DNA from: Actinomycetota bacterium
Lineage (GTDB): Bacteria > Actinomycetota > Actinomycetes > S36-B12 > CAIYMF01
NCBI GenBank assembly: GCA_009699025.1
Contig: WLOZ01000051.1
Span: 1-9,088 of the forward strand
DNA: 9,088 nucleotides
Reading direction: 5' to 3'
Below the pieces are notes generated by a model. The model was not told where the DNA came from and ran no database searches. It saw only the letters and a program-made list of their open reading frames with translations. Made by a program: the position numbers and the translations under genes. How positions within the stretch are numbered: the stretch's first letter is position 1; the number at the start of each line of letters is the position of its first letter. Positions 6,381 through 9,088 of the stretch are shown here, piece by piece.

Positions 6381-7864
6381 CAACGGGCCCCGGCCCGTAC
6401 GTTGAAGCCTTCGAGTACAGCTTTTCACCGCTCGACCCCCACGCAGCCCACGTCGATCCACCGGCGGTTGCCGTGTACGAGACGCTGCTCACGCGGGGAG
6501 ACGATGGCTCGCCGCGTGCTGGAATGGCGCAGTCGTGGACCGTGGATCCTTCCGGGCTGATCTGGGAGTTGCGTCTGCGCGACGATCTTCGTTTCCATTC
6601 AGGGGCGGCGTGCACTGCAGAGGCGGTTGTCTCATCTCTCGACGCGCTGCGCTGGGAGATGCACGTGCTTCCCGGCGGACGCCAGCTCTGGTACTGGGAC
6701 CCTGTCGAGCGGGTGGTCGCCACCGACTCGAACACACTGCGCTTTCACCTGCACCATCCGTATCCCCGCCTGTTTTCACTGCTGTGGGGCACACACACGG
6801 CAATTCACTGTGAGGACACCCGACGCACACGCGGCGATGCCTTCGGCGTCGAGGTTGCCGACGGAACCGGCCCCTTCCGCCTGAGGTCATGGTCGCCCAG
6901 TGAGGTGGTTGCCGATCGCGTCGACTGGTACCCAGGCTCGAGTACCCGAGTAGCCGAAGCCCGATGGCACGCTCTGCCGCAGTCGAACGACAGAATCTCG
7001 GCACTCATCCATGGCGAGGCGCTCTGCGCACACGCGCTCGACACCGCGGCTGTCCAGCGACTGAAGGACGACCCACGCTTCGATATGGCTGTGCAGCCCC
7101 AGCCATCGAGCCTCTACCTCACCCTCGACTGGAGGCGGAGCGACCTGGGCTTCGACGATGTGCGCACGCGCCGAGCCATCGGGCTGGCTATCGACCGGCG
7201 GCAGATTGTCACCGATGCCTTCGATGGATTGGCCACGCCGAGTTGGGGCCCGCTACCCGCGGGGCACGACTTCTACGAGCCCACCGCCGATCTCGCGGGG
7301 GTGTGTGATCCCGCTGCGGCAGCGCACACCCTCACCTCGCTCGGGTGGCACCGCGGTCTCGACGGTGTGCTGGAGCGCGCAGGAACACGCTTCTCAGTCG
7401 AGTGTGTGGTGCAGGACGACGAGTCATTTCGAGCCGTGTTTGCGTGCGTGGAAGCAGACCTTCGATCCGTTGGCATCGAGCTCCTGCCACGCTTCGCTAC
7501 CCCGTTCGCCGACTTCTACTCAGCAGTTCAGCACGGCACCGGAGCAGCCCTGTCGAAGTGGCTGTGGCCCGATCCGATGGACGCTCTCATCGGGTTCAGT
7601 TCGAGTGGCACAGCACCTTTCCCCAACTGGGAGTACGCGAGCGTACCCGCGCTCGATCAGGCCTTTGATCGATTTCTGCGGGGCTGCTCCGACGACGACC
7701 TCACCGCCGCCGCTCTCGACGTTCAGCGGGTATTCGCCGCCGAGCTCCCCTACCTTCCGCTGGTGACACCCCACGACGTATGGGCCTGGAGCCGGCGCGT
7801 GTCGGGCTTCCGCCCCGTGCACGGTGATTTGTATCCCCGCTACGACGACGTATCGGTGACCTAG
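6377..7864 (+). CDS. ABC transporter solute-binding protein, family 5 (oligopeptide/dipeptide type), lacking a signal peptide
   Basis: This 495-residue protein shows family 5 (SBP_bac_5) landmarks: MAQSWTVDPSGLIWELRLRDDLRFHSG (50-76 region), DGTGPFRLRSWSP (about 163-175), and DDVRTRRAIGLAIDRRQIV (about 259-277). These proteins normally sit outside the membrane as lipoproteins and deliver peptides, opines, metals or other solutes to an ABC permease. Here the mature-like sequence begins almost at once: there is no basic-hydrophobic leader and no lipobox cysteine. An in-frame TGA at 6335-6337 allows at most 13 more codons, rich in arginine and without a start codon, so the missing leader is not an annotation error. 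No permease or ATPase gene is visible. The ATG overlaps the preceding stop as ATGA with no good ribosome binding site, implying coupled translation. It could be an intracellular ligand sensor or carrier. Confidence 0.88.
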   Translation: MTTGPGPYVEAFEYSFSPLDPHAAHVDPPAVAVYETLLTRGDDGSPRAGMAQSWTVDPSGLIWELRLRDDLRFHSGAACTAEAVVSSLDALRWEMHVLPGGRQLWYWDPVERVVATDSNTLRFHLHHPYPRLFSLLWGTHTAIHCEDTRRTRGDAFGVEVADGTGPFRLRSWSPSEVVADRVDWYPGSSTRVAEARWHALPQSNDRISALIHGEALCAHALDTAAVQRLKDDPRFDMAVQPQPSSLYLTLDWRRSDLGFDDVRTRRAIGLAIDRRQIVTDAFDGLATPSWGPLPAGHDFYEPTADLAGVCDPAAAAHTLTSLGWHRGLDGVLERAGTRFSVECVVQDDESFRAVFACVEADLRSVGIELLPRFATPFADFYSAVQHGTGAALSKWLWPDPMDALIGFSSSGTAPFPNWEYASVPALDQAFDRFLRGCSDDDLTAAALDVQRVFAAELPYLPLVTPHDVWAWSRRVSGFRPVHGDLYPRYDDVSVT

Positions 7865-8157
7865 AGCTCGACCACGATGCGCACTGAGCCCTCCGAGTCG
7901 GCGAAGGTGGCGGTGTGCGCACGCAGGGCCAGCGCATCGTTTCCGGCCAGGCTCGCCTCGAGAGACTCGATGTCGTCGAAATCGAGGGTGCCCATTCCGT
8001 CATAGTCGCTGTCGGGGCGCGCCGCCGCATGGAAGGCCACGGCACGCACTCCGGGGAGGGCACGCGCCATGGGCAGGTGCTCGGTCAACCACACGTGCAG
8101 AAACTGCTCACGAGTGAGGTCTGCTCGCCTGCGCAGCACCACCACGTAGCGGATCAC
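7861..8157 (-). CDS. EthD-domain protein
   Basis: This 98-residue protein fits the EthD family: strand IRYVVVLRRRADLT, helix EQFLHVWLTEHLPMARALPGV with the conserved histidine (H27), and a second half ending in strand VRIVVEL. EthD was named from a bacterial ethyl tert-butyl ether cluster, where it is needed with a P450; relatives include decarboxylases, dehydratases and proteins of unknown role, all dimeric ferredoxin-like folds. The start is GTG at 8157, overlapping the amidohydrolase stop as GTGA, with GAGG at 8165-8168 seven bases upstream. Its stop and that of the convergent solute-binding protein gene share the bases CTAG. It may act on, or bind, the product of the amidohydrolase; this is inferred from coupling only. 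Confidence 0.85.
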   Translation of the reverse strand: MIRYVVVLRRRADLTREQFLHVWLTEHLPMARALPGVRAVAFHAAARPDSDYDGMGTLDFDDIESLEASLAGNDALALRAHTATFADSEGSVRIVVEL

Positions 8158-9088
8158 ATTCGCGCCTCGGGAACGGCGAGCAGCGCACCCGCAGACACCA
8201 CCATGCGCCCGCCGCGCCAGACCGAATGCACCCGGCGTATCGATTCGACATCGGTGCGCACATCACCGTTGACCAGGAGCAGATCGGCCTGCATGCCACC
8301 TGCGAGCGAACCCACCTGACCCCCACGACCCAACGCCTCTGCGGGCGTGCGCGTTGCGGCGAGCAGGGCAGCGGAGAGGTCTATTCCGACCTCTCGATGG
8401 AGGGCGATCACGGCGTCGCCGACACGGCCCGGCTGCACGCCAGGTACTCCGGCATCGGTGCCCGCCAAGAGCGGCACACCGGCCACGGCAAGCCGCGCGA
8501 ACACGGGGAGCATTGCCCGGCGCTGCTCGTGGCGATAAGCGGCGCGAGGGGTTGCGCCAGGGAATTCGGTCAGTGCGCCGACGGTAACGGTGGCATCCAC
8601 CACAATTCCACTGTCGAGGAGTGCTGCAACCGTCGGCTCCGCCAGGGAAATCTCGCCATCACCGTTCTGGCAGGTGGCGTGCACCACTACCTGGGCCCCC
8701 GCCGACGCCGCCATCAGAACGGCTTCCTCGGTGTGAGCGTGCACCACCAGCGGTAGGCCAAGTTCTCGACACACCCGGCTGAGTGCCTTGAGGAGATCGA
8801 GTGGATACTGCAGCATTCGAGGGTTACTGCCGTGGGTGACGTTGCCTCCCGTGAGCATGATCTTGACCATGTCGACGCCAGCGGCGGCGAGTGCGCGGGC
8901 CATCGCCAGAACATCGTCCTCAGTGTCGGCACCACCACCGAGCCAATGGCAGTGCCCCTCGCTCGTGGTGATGGGCGCGCCGCTGACCAGCGTTTTCGGG
9001 CCCTGAGCGCCTTCACCAGACAGCGCCTCCCGTACGGCGAGCATCACATCGGTGCGACCACCGCAATCGAACACCGTGGTCACGCCAC
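8154..9088 (-). CDS. Amidohydrolase, imidazolonepropionase-like (5' end outside window)
   Basis: About 311 codons of a metal-dependent amidohydrolase are visible; the reading frame continues through the right edge. The visible part begins GVTTVFDCGG, which in this family lies after the first metal-binding HxH, so the GTG at 9083 is an internal valine and not the start. Metal-site residues can be followed, numbered from that valine: K74 in MVKIMLTGG (probable carboxylated bridging lysine), H115 and H117 in VVHAHTEEA, H135 in VVHAT, and D210 in LAGTDAGVPG. The C-terminal DLLLVNGDVRTDV and VWRGGRMV complete the small beta domain. Relatives hydrolyse cyclic amides, dipeptides, carbamate or triazine-like compounds, so substrate is open. 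It is translationally coupled to the EthD gene. It probably supplies a C-N bond hydrolysis step beside the P450 and dimethylformamidase-like enzymes. Confidence 0.9.
   Translation of the reverse strand, partial: GVTTVFDCGGRTDVMLAVREALSGEGAQGPKTLVSGAPITTSEGHCHWLGGGADTEDDVLAMARALAAAGVDMVKIMLTGGNVTHGSNPRMLQYPLDLLKALSRVCRELGLPLVVHAHTEEAVLMAASAGAQVVVHATCQNGDGEISLAEPTVAALLDSGIVVDATVTVGALTEFPGATPRAAYRHEQRRAMLPVFARLAVAGVPLLAGTDAGVPGVQPGRVGDAVIALHREVGIDLSAALLAATRTPAEALGRGGQVGSLAGGMQADLLLVNGDVRTDVESIRRVHSVWRGGRMVVSAGALLAVPEARM

Noticed and set aside
4837..8157. An eth-type ether degradation cluster
   Set aside because: A P450 and an EthD-domain protein are present, but they are on opposite strands in separate units, and no ferredoxin, ferredoxin reductase or AraC-type EthR lies beside them.
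9081..9083. GTG as the start of the amidohydrolase
   Set aside because: It encodes the valine of the conserved GVTTVFDCGG, the frame stays open to the window edge, and the family has an upstream metal-binding HxH segment.

Overview
The window is GC-rich, compactly packed DNA with many GTG starts and 4-base start/stop overlaps. This fits an actinobacterium. A MenJ-like menaquinone reductase start supports that, and Microbacteriaceae is a reasonable but unproven guess. I see no rRNA, tRNA, CRISPR array, insertion sequence or phage gene.

Layout: (1) Positions 1-1298, minus strand: the 5' part of a geranylgeranyl-reductase/MenJ-type flavoprotein, coupled by a GTGA overlap to an upstream Ada-like protein (AraC-type HTH plus O6-methylguanine methyltransferase) that lacks the usual N-terminal zinc domain. 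(2) Positions 1369-4686, minus strand: a LacI-family regulator, then a 684-residue N,N-dimethylformamidase large-subunit homologue, then a 41-residue cysteine-rich zinc-ribbon-like protein. (3) Positions 4687-4836: a divergent control region with a 14-bp perfect palindrome between the -35 and -10 hexamers of the rightward promoter. (4) Positions 4837-7864, plus strand: a three-gene, ATGA-coupled operon of a cytochrome P450, a DUF1330-like small protein and a family-5 ABC solute-binding protein that cannot carry a signal peptide. (5) Positions 7861-9088, minus strand, convergent: an imidazolonepropionase-like amidohydrolase (5' end beyond the window) coupled by a GTGA overlap to an EthD-domain protein.

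The central reading is a locally regulated catabolic locus. The LacI-type protein probably represses the P450 operon through the palindrome at 4785-4798. A second, imperfect copy at 3608-3623 sits just before the dimethylformamidase-like gene, so both flanks of the regulator gene may answer to the same inducer. The enzyme set (iron-dependent amide hydrolase homologue, P450, amidohydrolase, two small dimeric alpha/beta-barrel-type proteins) suggests stepwise breakdown of an N-substituted or amide-containing small molecule. The substrate is not readable from sequence. The most unusual points are the signal-less solute-binding protein inside a P450 operon, the P450's missing I-helix acid, and the paired operators.
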